Part shown: in pieces, positions 6,534-12,967 of the stretch | Position numbering within the stretch: the first letter of the stretch is position 1 | Layout: every line of letters begins with the position of its first letter | NCBI GenBank assembly: GCA_049612785.1 | Contig: JBMZBW010000076.1 | Coordinates: 1 to 12,967 of the forward strand | Length of the DNA: 12,967 nucleotides | Direction: 5' to 3' | From: UBA7985 sp049612785 | GTDB taxonomy: Bacteria > Pseudomonadota > Alphaproteobacteria > UBA7985 | Position numbers and translations under genes: made by a program | Notes under the pieces: generated by a model | Told to the model about the DNA's origin: nothing | Database searches by the model: none | The model's input: the letters and a program-made list of their open reading frames with translations, nothing else

Positions 6534-6875
6534 GTGGATAAAACAATCACGCGCGCCGACCTGACCGAAGCGCTCTACGAGAAGGTTGGGCTTTCCCGCA
6601 ACGAATCCGCGGACCTTGTTGAAAGCATCATCAACCATGTCTCCGATGCGCTGGTCGATGGCGAGCAGGTGAAGATTGCTTCTTTCGGCACCTTCCTAGT
6701 GCGTGAAAAGACAAAACGCATTGGCCGCAATCCCAAGACCGGGGAAGAGCACGAAATCCCACCCCGCCGCGTTCTTGTGTTCCGCGCCAGTCAAGTGCTC
6801 AAGCAAGCCCTGGTCGAAGACTGGAAGGGCGGTCCGCTTGAAGCTTACATTGAAGCGAGCAGCGACGACGAGTAA
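6534..6875 (+). CDS. ihfA: Integration host factor subunit alpha
   Basis: IhfA pairs with IhfB to bind and sharply bend DNA in replication, recombination and transcription. The protein is 113 residues, a little longer than the usual 99-105 because of an acidic tail (EASSDDE). It has TITRADLTEALYEKVGLSRNES (4-25), VKIASFGTF (46-54) and the DNA-intercalating arm GRNPKTGEE (64-72) with its proline, followed by PPRRVLVFRASQVLK. The start is GTG at 6534: an in-frame TGA lies at 6516-6518, leaving no earlier start, and AGGTG (6522-6526) sits seven bases upstream. An out-of-frame 8-codon ORF beginning ATG at 6515 overlaps this start. The MerR-type gene follows 37 bases later and is probably cotranscribed. 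HU is less likely given the alphaproteobacterial ihfA-merR context and sequence. Confidence 0.95.
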   Translation: MDKTITRADLTEALYEKVGLSRNESADLVESIINHVSDALVDGEQVKIASFGTFLVREKTKRIGRNPKTGEEHEIPPRRVLVFRASQVLKQALVEDWKGGPLEAYIEASSDDE

Positions 6876-6912
6876 GATGCGCTGGTCCAGAGGTTAAAGC
6901 AGGGGACCATCC

Positions 6913-7506
6913 ATGGTTAAAGCAAACGATGCATTCCGGAATATTCGTGAAGCGTCCGAAGAACTCGACGTTCCCCAGCACGTACTGCGGTTCTGGGAAA
7001 CCAAGTTCCCTGAAATCCAGCCGCTCAAGCGCGGTGGGCGTCGGCGCTACTACCGGCCCGAAGACCTGTCACTTCTGACAACAATCCGAGATTTGCTGTA
7101 CGTTCAGGGCTACACCATTCGCGGTGTTCAACGCCTGCTCCGTGAGGGCGGGATCGAAGCACCGCCTGCGCCGTCTGAGGATTTGACCCTGCCGCCGGAT
7201 CTGGAAGCGGAGGATCAGCGCGAAGCAGAACTTGAAGCCGCAGAAGACATTGCGAACTCAAACGCTGCGCAAACCTTGTCCGAGGAAGCAATCCAAACTC
7301 GGGAACTGTTCCAGACAATTACCCCGGTCGTTCCACCGTCTGAAAATTCGTTGGCGGCCATGCTGAGTGTCCCTGAGGGATCGGAAGATCCGGTGGATCG
7401 GCAGCGTGAGGAACGTGAGCAGATCATTGGCAAATTGGCCGTAATCCATGCTGATCTGGCAGCCGCAATGGCGCGATTTGATCAGGCGGTCTTGGCCGAG
7501 AGCTAA
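6913..7506 (+). CDS. MerR-family transcriptional regulator (ihfA-linked type)
   Basis: The 197-residue protein has an N-terminal MerR winged-helix domain (about 10-75): IREASEELDVPQHVLRFWE, then the basic GGRRRYYRPEDLSLL wing and IRDLLYVQGYTIRGVQRLL. The rest is acidic, rich in Glu, Ala and Pro, with no recognisable metal- or ligand-binding cysteines. The C-terminus (about 160-195) is probably helical and may dimerise. This MerR type sits next to ihfA in many alphaproteobacteria; its regulon is not known to me. The start ATG at 6913 has AGGGGA six bases upstream. The gene ends 143 bases before clpP. Confidence 0.9.
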   Translation: MVKANDAFRNIREASEELDVPQHVLRFWETKFPEIQPLKRGGRRRYYRPEDLSLLTTIRDLLYVQGYTIRGVQRLLREGGIEAPPAPSEDLTLPPDLEAEDQREAELEAAEDIANSNAAQTLSEEAIQTRELFQTITPVVPPSENSLAAMLSVPEGSEDPVDRQREEREQIIGKLAVIHADLAAAMARFDQAVLAES

Positions 7507-7523
7507 AGCGCACCTACTCACTG

Positions 7524-7555
7524 GTTGCAGATCGACACGAAAGCGCCCATATCAG
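7524..7555 (+). promoter_or_regulatory. Candidate RpoH (heat-shock) promoter upstream of clpP
   Basis: GTTG (7524-7527), an 18-base spacer and CCCATATCAG (7546-7555) fit the alphaproteobacterial sigma-32 consensus CTTG-N16-18-CYTATNTNNG with one mismatch in each element. It lies about 95 bases upstream of the clpP start, in a gene-free gap. clpP is a classic heat-shock gene, which makes the match more credible. The match is seen in the sequence; function is inferred. Confidence 0.4.
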
Positions 7556-7649
7556 AGCGACGAATTCGACGGCGCAGCTATCGTGCTTCGCTTTAGACGG
7601 CGCACGTCTGCCACCAGAGGCGCTGTTTTAAACCAATGGATGACACAAA

Positions 7650-8336
7650 GTGACCTTTCCTTACGATCCTTTTGCCAACGCTGGCGTCGTAGCTGGCCCT
7701 GACGCGACTCCTCTCAACGGCCCGGCGCACACGACCATGACCACACCGATCCCGTACGTGATCGAACAGACAAACCGCGGTGAGAAAGTCTACGACATCT
7801 ACTCGCGGATGCTGATGGAGCGGATCATTTTCGTATCCGGTGTTGTCAATGACATGATGTCCGCTTCGGTTTGTGCGCAACTGCTGTTTCTGGAGAGCGT
7901 CAATCCCGATAAGGATATCAGCATCTACATTAATTCGCCTGGCGGTTCGGTTTCGGCAGGTCTGGCCATGTACGACACCATGATGTTCGTTAAGCCATCG
8001 ATCTCAACCATTTGCGTGGGTATGGCTGCGTCTATGGGCTCGTTCCTGCTCATGGCCGGTGATAAGGGTAAGCGGTTCTCGCTGCCTAACTCCAAGATCA
8101 TGATTCACCAGCCTTCCTCTGGCTATCAGGGAACCGCCGCCGATATCGAGATCCATGCGCGTGAAATCCTGAAAACCCGCGAACGTCTGAATGCGCTGTA
8201 CGCGCACCATACGGGTAAGAAGGTAGCAGAGATCGATACGGCCATGGACCGGGACAATTACATGGACCCGGAAGAAGCACTCGAATTCGGTCTTATCGAC
8301 GAGATTGTCAGCAAGCGCACTGAACCGGCTGAGTAA
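7650..8336 (+). CDS. clpP: ATP-dependent Clp protease proteolytic subunit ClpP
   Basis: ClpP forms the 14-subunit barrel peptidase that degrades proteins unfolded by ClpX or ClpA. The catalytic triad is S128 (GMAASMGSF), H153 (KIMIHQP) and D202 (DRDNY), with the family spacing of 25 and 49 residues. INSPGGSVSAG forms the oxyanion region. From the GTG at 7650 the protein is 228 residues, about 20-30 longer than usual, with a Pro/Ala-rich N-terminus (about residues 5-30) before PYVIEQTNRGEKVYDIYSR. An internal ATG at 7737 would give 199 residues, the typical length, but has no visible ribosome binding site. The extension may be a propeptide removed in maturation, or the true start may be 7737. 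GGA precedes the GTG only weakly. clpX follows after 120 bases. Confidence 0.96.
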   Translation: MTFPYDPFANAGVVAGPDATPLNGPAHTTMTTPIPYVIEQTNRGEKVYDIYSRMLMERIIFVSGVVNDMMSASVCAQLLFLESVNPDKDISIYINSPGGSVSAGLAMYDTMMFVKPSISTICVGMAASMGSFLLMAGDKGKRFSLPNSKIMIHQPSSGYQGTAADIEIHAREILKTRERLNALYAHHTGKKVAEIDTAMDRDNYMDPEEALEFGLIDEIVSKRTEPAE

Positions 8337-8456
8337 ATTTGGGGCCTTGCATTCTGGCGTTGATAGAGACGGGCAAACTGCCGCGACTTCAGCGCCTTGC
8401 AAGAACGGTCTCTTACTTCTAGTCTGTTTAGTGTTTTCAGGGATTTGGGAATTTAG

Positions 8457-9725
8457 ATGTCCGGAACAATAAGCGACAGCAAGAATACGCTTTACTGCTC
8501 CTTCTGCGGCAAAAGCCAGCATGAGGTGCGGAAGCTGATTGCGGGTCCGACCGTGTTCATCTGTGATGAATGCGTCGAGCTGTGCATGGACATTATTCGT
8601 GAGGAAAGCAAAGGCGGTCTCGCCAAGTCCTCCGAAGGGGTTCCAACACCAACCGATATTTATGGCATCCTGGACGACTTCGTCATTGGACAGGCACAAG
8701 CCAAACGGGTTCTGTCGGTTGCCGTACACAACCACTACAAGCGCTTGAACCATGCGCAGAAATCCACGGATGTTGAGCTGTCCAAGTCCAACATTCTGCT
8801 GGTTGGCCCGACGGGTTGCGGAAAGACGCTTCTGGCGCAGACGCTGGCGCGCATTCTGGATGTGCCGTTCACAATGGCTGACGCAACCACGCTGACCGAA
8901 GCGGGTTACGTGGGTGAGGACGTTGAAAACATCGTACTCAAACTGCTGCAGGCTGCTGACTACAACGTGGAAAAGGCGCAGCGCGGTATCGTCTACATTG
9001 ACGAAATCGATAAGATCACCCGGAAGGCCGAAAACCCATCCATCACACGCGACGTTTCAGGCGAAGGCGTGCAGCAGGCGCTGCTGAAGTTGATGGAAGG
9101 CACGGTTGCTTCTGTACCGCCGCAGGGTGGCCGCAAGCATCCTCAGCAGGAATTCTTGCAGGTCGATACGACGAACATTCTGTTCATCGCCGGTGGTGCG
9201 TTTGCAGGGTTGGAAAAAATCATCTCACAACGCTCGCAAGGCAGTTCGCTGGGCTTTGGTGCGACGGTGCAGAGCCCGGATGAGCGCCGGACCGGTGAGA
9301 TCTTGCGTGATGTTGAGCCTGAAGATTTGCAGCGCTATGGCCTGATCCCGGAATTTATTGGCCGTATGCCTGTTGTGGCGACCCTTGAAGACCTGGACGA
9401 AGCTGCGTTGATGCAGATTTTGACCGAACCGAAGAATGCACTGGTCAAGCAGTACCAGCGCCTGTTCGAAATGGAAGACGTCAAGCTGACCTTTACCGAA
9501 GACGCCATGGAGGCGGTTGCCGCCAAAGCCATCAAGCGGAAGACGGGCGCGCGGGGTCTGCGGTCGATTATGGAAAACATCCTGCTCGACCCCATGTACG
9601 ATCTGCCGGGAATGACCGGTGTCGAAGAAGTGGTCGTCAACAAAGACGCTGTCGAGAAGAGCGCGCAGCCCTTGTTCGTGTACTCTGAAGAGAGCGGGAG
9701 TGATGCGGAACCGGCTTCTGCATAG
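8457..9725 (+). CDS. clpX: ATP-dependent Clp protease ATP-binding subunit ClpX
   Basis: ClpX is the hexameric AAA+ unfoldase that recognises tagged substrates and threads them into ClpP. The 422-residue protein has the N-terminal zinc-binding domain (C14, C17, C36, C39), Walker A GPTGCGKT (117-124), the GYVGED pore loop (150-155), Walker B IVYIDE (178-183), the RKH loop (226-228), the ClpP-docking loop with LGF in place of the more common IGF (265-267), and sensor-2 GAR (364-366). The start ATG has GGGA six bases upstream. Length is standard. clpP lies 120 bases upstream and a strong terminator follows; tig and lon, common neighbours of clpPX, are absent on either side within the window. The 120-base gap contains CTTG (8395-8398) but no convincing second promoter. 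Confidence 0.99.
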   Translation: MSGTISDSKNTLYCSFCGKSQHEVRKLIAGPTVFICDECVELCMDIIREESKGGLAKSSEGVPTPTDIYGILDDFVIGQAQAKRVLSVAVHNHYKRLNHAQKSTDVELSKSNILLVGPTGCGKTLLAQTLARILDVPFTMADATTLTEAGYVGEDVENIVLKLLQAADYNVEKAQRGIVYIDEIDKITRKAENPSITRDVSGEGVQQALLKLMEGTVASVPPQGGRKHPQQEFLQVDTTNILFIAGGAFAGLEKIISQRSQGSSLGFGATVQSPDERRTGEILRDVEPEDLQRYGLIPEFIGRMPVVATLEDLDEAALMQILTEPKNALVKQYQRLFEMEDVKLTFTEDAMEAVAAKAIKRKTGARGLRSIMENILLDPMYDLPGMTGVEEVVVNKDAVEKSAQPLFVYSEESGSDAEPASA

Positions 9726-9749
9726 ACCAGACCGGCATTGAAGCCTGAC

Positions 9750-9786
9750 AAGGCCATCCTTCGGAACGTGAAGGGTGGCCTTTTTT
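9750..9786 (+). terminator. Strong rho-independent terminator after clpX
   Basis: AAGGCCATCCTTC (9750-9762) and GAAGGGTGGCCTT (9770-9782) make a 13-base-pair stem with one T-G pair and a 7-base loop, ending in six Ts (9781-9786). It closes the clpP-clpX unit just before the convergent hydrolase gene ends at 9793. On the minus strand no T-run follows, so it is mainly one-directional. Confidence 0.9.
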
Positions 9787-9792
9787 ATGGCG

Positions 9793-10626
9793 CTAACCTG
9801 GCAAACTGAGATGCCACTCTATCGCCTTGACCATAGCAGCCTGATAGGTCCGGTGCTGAGCCGCGTGAGGCGTATCGATGATGATAAAGGTTTTGGTCGT
9901 GGTTGGCGGTAAGGCGCTGAACAGGGTTTGACCATGACGAATGGGGATCAGACGGTCCTTGGTGCCGTGAACCCACGCGACGGGAACCCGTGTTTGCGAG
10001 GCCAAGGCCAGATTGTTGAACTGATCTGCCATCAGACCACGGGCCAAACCCGCCATATCCGGCAGGCTGGTAAAGGTGCTCATGATGATCGCGCCGCGTG
10101 CGGTCTGGCCCTGATCGTGGAGCGCGTGAAAGGCGAGCGCGCCACCCAGAGAATGGCCGGTGATGAAGGTGTTCTCCGCAGCCCATCCCAACTGCTGTGC
10201 CATAACCAGCGCTGCTTGAGCATCGGCGCGCAGACCGGCTTCCGTGGGTTTTCCCGGAAGACCGCCGTAACCGCGATATTCCGGCAGCAAGACCGGGTAA
10301 CCGGCAGCAATCAATCCGGCGGTAAATCGGGTGGAGTCCTCGAAATTCCCGGCGTTGCCGTGAAAAAACACGGTCAAGGGCGTACCGGCAGGGCGTGTAC
10401 CTCGCCAAAACCAGGCGGCCAACGGCTGACCGTCTTTGCCGGTGTAGCGGAGGGTCTCAAATGGTGGCAGGCCGGGCCAAGGGGTGCCGGGGACCTTCTT
10501 CGGGTGGTAGACAAAGGCTCTGCTCAGACCGATGCCCTGAGCCGTCGCGAAGGGCGTGGACGTCACAGGAAGGGCTGCTAAGGCCGCTCCTCCGACTGCG
10601 GCACTCAATACGGATCGACGGTCCAA
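9793..10626 (-). CDS. Tat-exported alpha/beta hydrolase
   Basis: The 277-residue protein has an alpha/beta-hydrolase fold: oxyanion HGNAGN (89-94), nucleophile S159 in GHSLGG, acid D224 in GTKDRLIP and base H254 in DTPHAAQ. It resembles the BEM46/ABHD13-like and serine-aminopeptidase-type hydrolases; the natural ester, amide or other substrate is unknown. Residues 1-30 form a signal peptide of twin-arginine type: RRSVL followed by an alanine-rich hydrophobic stretch and a probable cleavage after ATA (about residue 29). It is therefore probably folded before export and acts in the periplasm. The start is TTG at 10624-10626, supported by AAGGAG nine bases upstream, which lies inside the last two codons of the oligopeptidase gene; six bases separate the genes. 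Translational coupling is likely. Confidence 0.85.
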   Translation of the reverse strand: MDRRSVLSAAVGGAALAALPVTSTPFATAQGIGLSRAFVYHPKKVPGTPWPGLPPFETLRYTGKDGQPLAAWFWRGTRPAGTPLTVFFHGNAGNFEDSTRFTAGLIAAGYPVLLPEYRGYGGLPGKPTEAGLRADAQAALVMAQQLGWAAENTFITGHSLGGALAFHALHDQGQTARGAIIMSTFTSLPDMAGLARGLMADQFNNLALASQTRVPVAWVHGTKDRLIPIRHGQTLFSALPPTTTKTFIIIDTPHAAQHRTYQAAMVKAIEWHLSLPG

Positions 10627-10632
10627 AACGGC

Positions 10633-12738
10633 TTACTCCTTGATCCCCAAAACCCAAAGCATGAAGGCCCACTCGCGCGCGTCTTCGCGCAGGCTGTCAA
10701 AGCGTCCTGAGGCCCCGCCGTGGCCTGCGCCCATGTTCATGTGCATCAGCGTCAGCCCGTCATCTGTCCGCCGATCACGCAAGGTGGCAACCCATTTGGC
10801 CGGTTCCCAGTAGGTGACGCGCGGGTCGGTGAGGCCGCCGGTTGCGAGGATGGCGGGGTAGGCCTTGGCCTCGACGTTGTCGATGGGGGAATAACCGGCG
10901 ATCCGCTCGTAGGCTTCCTTGTGTTCCAGCGGGTTTCCCCACTCAGGCCATTCTGGTGGCGTCAAAGGCAGGGTTTCATCCAGCATGGTCGCCAGAACGT
11001 CTACAAAAGGCACCGCGCCGATGATCGAGGCAAACTTTTCGGGTGCCATGTTGGCGATGGCCCCCATGAGCATGCCGCCCGCAGAGCCACCTTCAGCCCC
11101 TACCCGGTCACCGTCGACCCAACCGCGTTCGACCAAGGCATCCCGCGCAGCGATGAAATCGTGGAAGGTGTTGGTTTTCTTTTCCATCTTGCCGTCGAGA
11201 TACCAGCCGTAGCCCATATCCGCGCCACCGCGAATGTGCGCCGTGGCTGTGACCATGCCTCGATTGGCCAGCGACAGACGCTTGATTGAGAAATTGGCTG
11301 GCATGGACATCCCATAGGAGCCGTAGGCGTAGAGGTAGAGCGGGGCTGTGCCATCCAGTGGCGTATCCCGATGGTGCATGACCGTCACGGGCACTTTCAC
11401 GCCATCATGGGAGGGTGCCATGATCCGATGAACAACGTAGTCTTCGATGGTGTGCCCGCTGGGAACTTCCTGCGTTTTGATCAGCGTCCGCTCCCGGCTG
11501 GCCATGTCGTAGTCATAGACCTGCGCTGGCGTGGTCGGACTTTCGTAGCCAAACCGGGTTTCTGTTGTGTCCCATTCCTCTGAACCATGAAGACCCAGCG
11601 AGTAGGCTTCTTCATCGAAAGCGATGGTATGGGAACTTCCATCTCGAAGGTCGTGAACCACAATAGACGGAAGGGCCTTTTCCGATTGGATGATGGTAAA
11701 AAAGTCCTTGTAGCCGTCGGTGCCTTTGATCAGCCGACCGGAAACGTGTTCGAGCCAGGGCTGCCAGTGCTCGCGGCCTTCCTTACCGATATCAGCGCGC
11801 ATGATCTGGAAATCGACTGCGCCGTTCTGGTTGGTGCGAATGAACCAGCCGTCACCGCCGCGCTCCAGATCGTATTCGTGACCCACTTCGCGCGGCGCTA
11901 CACATTTGAGCTCAAAGGCAGGCAGGCTGAGGTCGGCGATCCAGGTTTCTGACGTTTGGTGATCGTTCACGGTGATCATCAGAAACCGGTCATCGGGCGT
12001 ACTGCCAACAGAGGTGAAGAAACCCGGATCCATTTCCTCATAGATCAGGGCATCATCGCTCTGTGGTCGCCCCAGAAAGTGCTGGAAGACGCGACAGGGC
12101 CGGTGGTTATCGTCCTGCCACGTATAGAAGAACGAGCGCCCGTCTGGTGCCCATGCGATGCCACCGGCAGATCGCTCTACGGTGTCGGAGAGGTCCTGGC
12201 CCGTGGCCAGATCGCGGACGCGGATGGTGAAAAATTCGGAGCCCTTGGTATCTACGGCCCAGGCCATGAGGCTGTGATCATCGCTGACACTGGTGGCACC
12301 CAGCCGGAAATACGCCGTGCCTTCGGCTTCCTTGTCACCGTCAAACAGGATTTGCTCGCTGGCTTCGGTCTCGTCATCCCGGTCTTTGCGGCAAGCGATG
12401 GCGTACTGACCGCCCGTGCGGAAGCGAACGTAGTAGGCGTAGGGACCGTCTTTGGTGGGTGGGGACTGATCGTCTTCTTTGATCCGGCCTTTGATCTCGT
12501 TGAACAGGGTTTCCTGCAAATCTACCGTCGGCGCGAGAACGGCCTTGGTGAAGTCGTTCTCCGCATCAAGGTAAGCCTTGACCTCGGCGTCAAGTTTGGA
12601 CGGATCGGCCATGACTTCCATCCAATTATCCACCCGCAACCAGCCGTAATCATCGTGACGCGTGTAGCCGTGGTGGCTTTCGCTGCTGGGCACCTTTTTG
12701 GCGCGGGGCGGGGTGGGGGCTTTGCTGAGGTCAAACAT
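10633..12738 (-). CDS. Oligopeptidase B (S9A prolyl-oligopeptidase family)
   Basis: Oligopeptidase B cleaves short peptides after Arg and Lys. The 701-residue protein (from the ATG at 12736-12738) has an N-terminal seven-bladed beta-propeller region (roughly 70-410) that limits access to large substrates, and a C-terminal alpha/beta-hydrolase domain with the triad S552 (AEGGSAGGM), D638 (GLTDPRVTYWEPAKW) and H673 (GAGHGGASGR). HIRGGADMGYGWY and PEWPEWGNP are typical of the family, the latter containing acidic residues of the kind that set the basic P1 preference. There is no signal peptide, so it is probably cytoplasmic. The frame opens at a GTG at 12756, but MFDLSKAPTPP fits the family N-terminus and GGAG lies 12 bases before the ATG. 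It heads a two-gene unit with the exported hydrolase. Confidence 0.95.
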   Translation of the reverse strand: MFDLSKAPTPPRAKKVPSSESHHGYTRHDDYGWLRVDNWMEVMADPSKLDAEVKAYLDAENDFTKAVLAPTVDLQETLFNEIKGRIKEDDQSPPTKDGPYAYYVRFRTGGQYAIACRKDRDDETEASEQILFDGDKEAEGTAYFRLGATSVSDDHSLMAWAVDTKGSEFFTIRVRDLATGQDLSDTVERSAGGIAWAPDGRSFFYTWQDDNHRPCRVFQHFLGRPQSDDALIYEEMDPGFFTSVGSTPDDRFLMITVNDHQTSETWIADLSLPAFELKCVAPREVGHEYDLERGGDGWFIRTNQNGAVDFQIMRADIGKEGREHWQPWLEHVSGRLIKGTDGYKDFFTIIQSEKALPSIVVHDLRDGSSHTIAFDEEAYSLGLHGSEEWDTTETRFGYESPTTPAQVYDYDMASRERTLIKTQEVPSGHTIEDYVVHRIMAPSHDGVKVPVTVMHHRDTPLDGTAPLYLYAYGSYGMSMPANFSIKRLSLANRGMVTATAHIRGGADMGYGWYLDGKMEKKTNTFHDFIAARDALVERGWVDGDRVGAEGGSAGGMLMGAIANMAPEKFASIIGAVPFVDVLATMLDETLPLTPPEWPEWGNPLEHKEAYERIAGYSPIDNVEAKAYPAILATGGLTDPRVTYWEPAKWVATLRDRRTDDGLTLMHMNMGAGHGGASGRFDSLREDAREWAFMLWVLGIKE

Positions 12739-12813
12739 GCGGCGGGTTGGCTCCACTTAAGAGGTGATAGGGAGTAGATAGGACGTCCGAGCACAGAAAA
12801 ACAGAGAGCGTCC
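12739..12813. promoter_or_regulatory. Short divergent promoter region
   Basis: These 75 bases separate oligopeptidase B (minus) from the RlmI-like gene (plus) and must hold the promoter for at least one of them. A GGACGTCC palindrome (12781-12788) is visible. No convincing -35/-10 pair stands out on either strand. Confidence 0.4.
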
Positions 12814-12967
12814 ATGCCCCTGAAACCAAAACTTGTCCTCAAGGGTGGCAAGGAAAAGCATATTCGCCACGGACATCCGTGGATCTTCTCCAGCGCCATC
12901 GAGCGTGTGGAAGACAGTCCTCAGCCCGGTTGGACGGCTGACGTCGTGACTTATGACGGGCGATGGG
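12814..12967 (+). CDS. RlmI-like class I rRNA methyltransferase (5' end only)
   Basis: The 51 visible codons start at ATG 12814, with GAGAG a few bases upstream, and run off the right edge. The sequence has LVLKGGKEKHIRHGHPWIF (7-25) followed by a short beta-rich segment, which matches the N-terminal PUA domain of the RlmI/YccW family; these enzymes methylate C5 of a cytosine in 23S rRNA using S-adenosylmethionine. The catalytic methyltransferase domain lies outside the window, so function rests on the PUA signature alone. It diverges from oligopeptidase B. Confidence 0.8.
   Translation, partial: MPLKPKLVLKGGKEKHIRHGHPWIFSSAIERVEDSPQPGWTADVVTYDGRW

Noticed and set aside
7504..7596. Inverted repeat CTAAAGCG / CGCTTTAG flanking the clpP upstream gap
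   Set aside because: Only 8 bases with a 77-base loop, and the left arm overlaps the end of the MerR-type gene; likely coincidence.
7507..7649. Possible tRNA gene between the MerR-type gene and clpP
   Set aside because: Checked because a tRNA sometimes lies near here in alphaproteobacteria; no TTC-loop or cloverleaf arms could be found.
8004..8753. Minus-strand 249-codon ORF across clpP and clpX
   Set aside because: Runs through two clear plus-strand genes and the gap between them; no recognisable domain.
9928..10581. Plus-strand 217-codon ORF
   Set aside because: Shadow of the alpha/beta hydrolase, which has a Tat signal and a complete catalytic triad on the minus strand.
11956..12777. 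Plus-strand 273-codon ORF
   Set aside because: Antisense shadow of oligopeptidase B, whose minus-strand frame has a full set of catalytic motifs.

Overview
The window is a stretch of bacterial chromosome made almost entirely of housekeeping genes, most likely from an alphaproteobacterium related to the Rhodospirillales. The grounds are the gene order (a MarR/LdtR-like regulator, rpiB, glyA and nrdR on one strand, hemB diverging from them), the rpmF-plsX-...-ihfA-merR block typical of alphaproteobacteria, an aspartate-rich HemB metal site, and mid-50s % GC in coding DNA (by eye). The genus cannot be fixed from this sequence. No tRNA, rRNA, insertion sequence, phage gene, CRISPR array or defence cluster was found.

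Layout: (1) 1-2773, minus strand, read right to left: a MarR-family regulator, rpiB, glyA and nrdR, the last cut by the left edge. They cover pentose-phosphate isomerisation, one-carbon/serine metabolism and control of ribonucleotide reductase. (2) 2774-3218 is a gene-free, very AT-rich divergent control region with an interrupted inverted repeat near the regulator's probable promoter. (3) 3219-4208 hemB (heme synthesis), then rpmF (a 59-codon zinc-ribbon ribosomal protein L32 gene at 4365-4544), followed by a strong terminator. (4) 4702-6413 plsX (phospholipid synthesis) and a LysE-family exporter, which occupies the place fabH usually holds. (5) 6534-7506 ihfA and its MerR-type partner, behind a good sigma-70-like promoter. 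(6) 7650-9725 clpP and clpX, which together make the ClpXP protease, with a possible heat-shock promoter upstream of clpP and a very strong terminator after clpX. (7) 9793-12738, minus strand: oligopeptidase B and, six bases downstream, a Tat-exported alpha/beta hydrolase. (8) 12814 to the right edge: the start of an RlmI-like rRNA methyltransferase, divergent from oligopeptidase B.

I see no new multi-gene system. The points worth a second look are local: the fabH-for-lysE difference, a short out-of-frame leader ORF overlapping the ihfA start, the RpoH-like site before clpP, the inverted repeat in the AT-rich divergent region, and the peptidase/exported-hydrolase pair with the downstream Shine-Dalgarno embedded in the upstream gene's last codons. 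Six of the fifteen genes appear to start with GTG or TTG.
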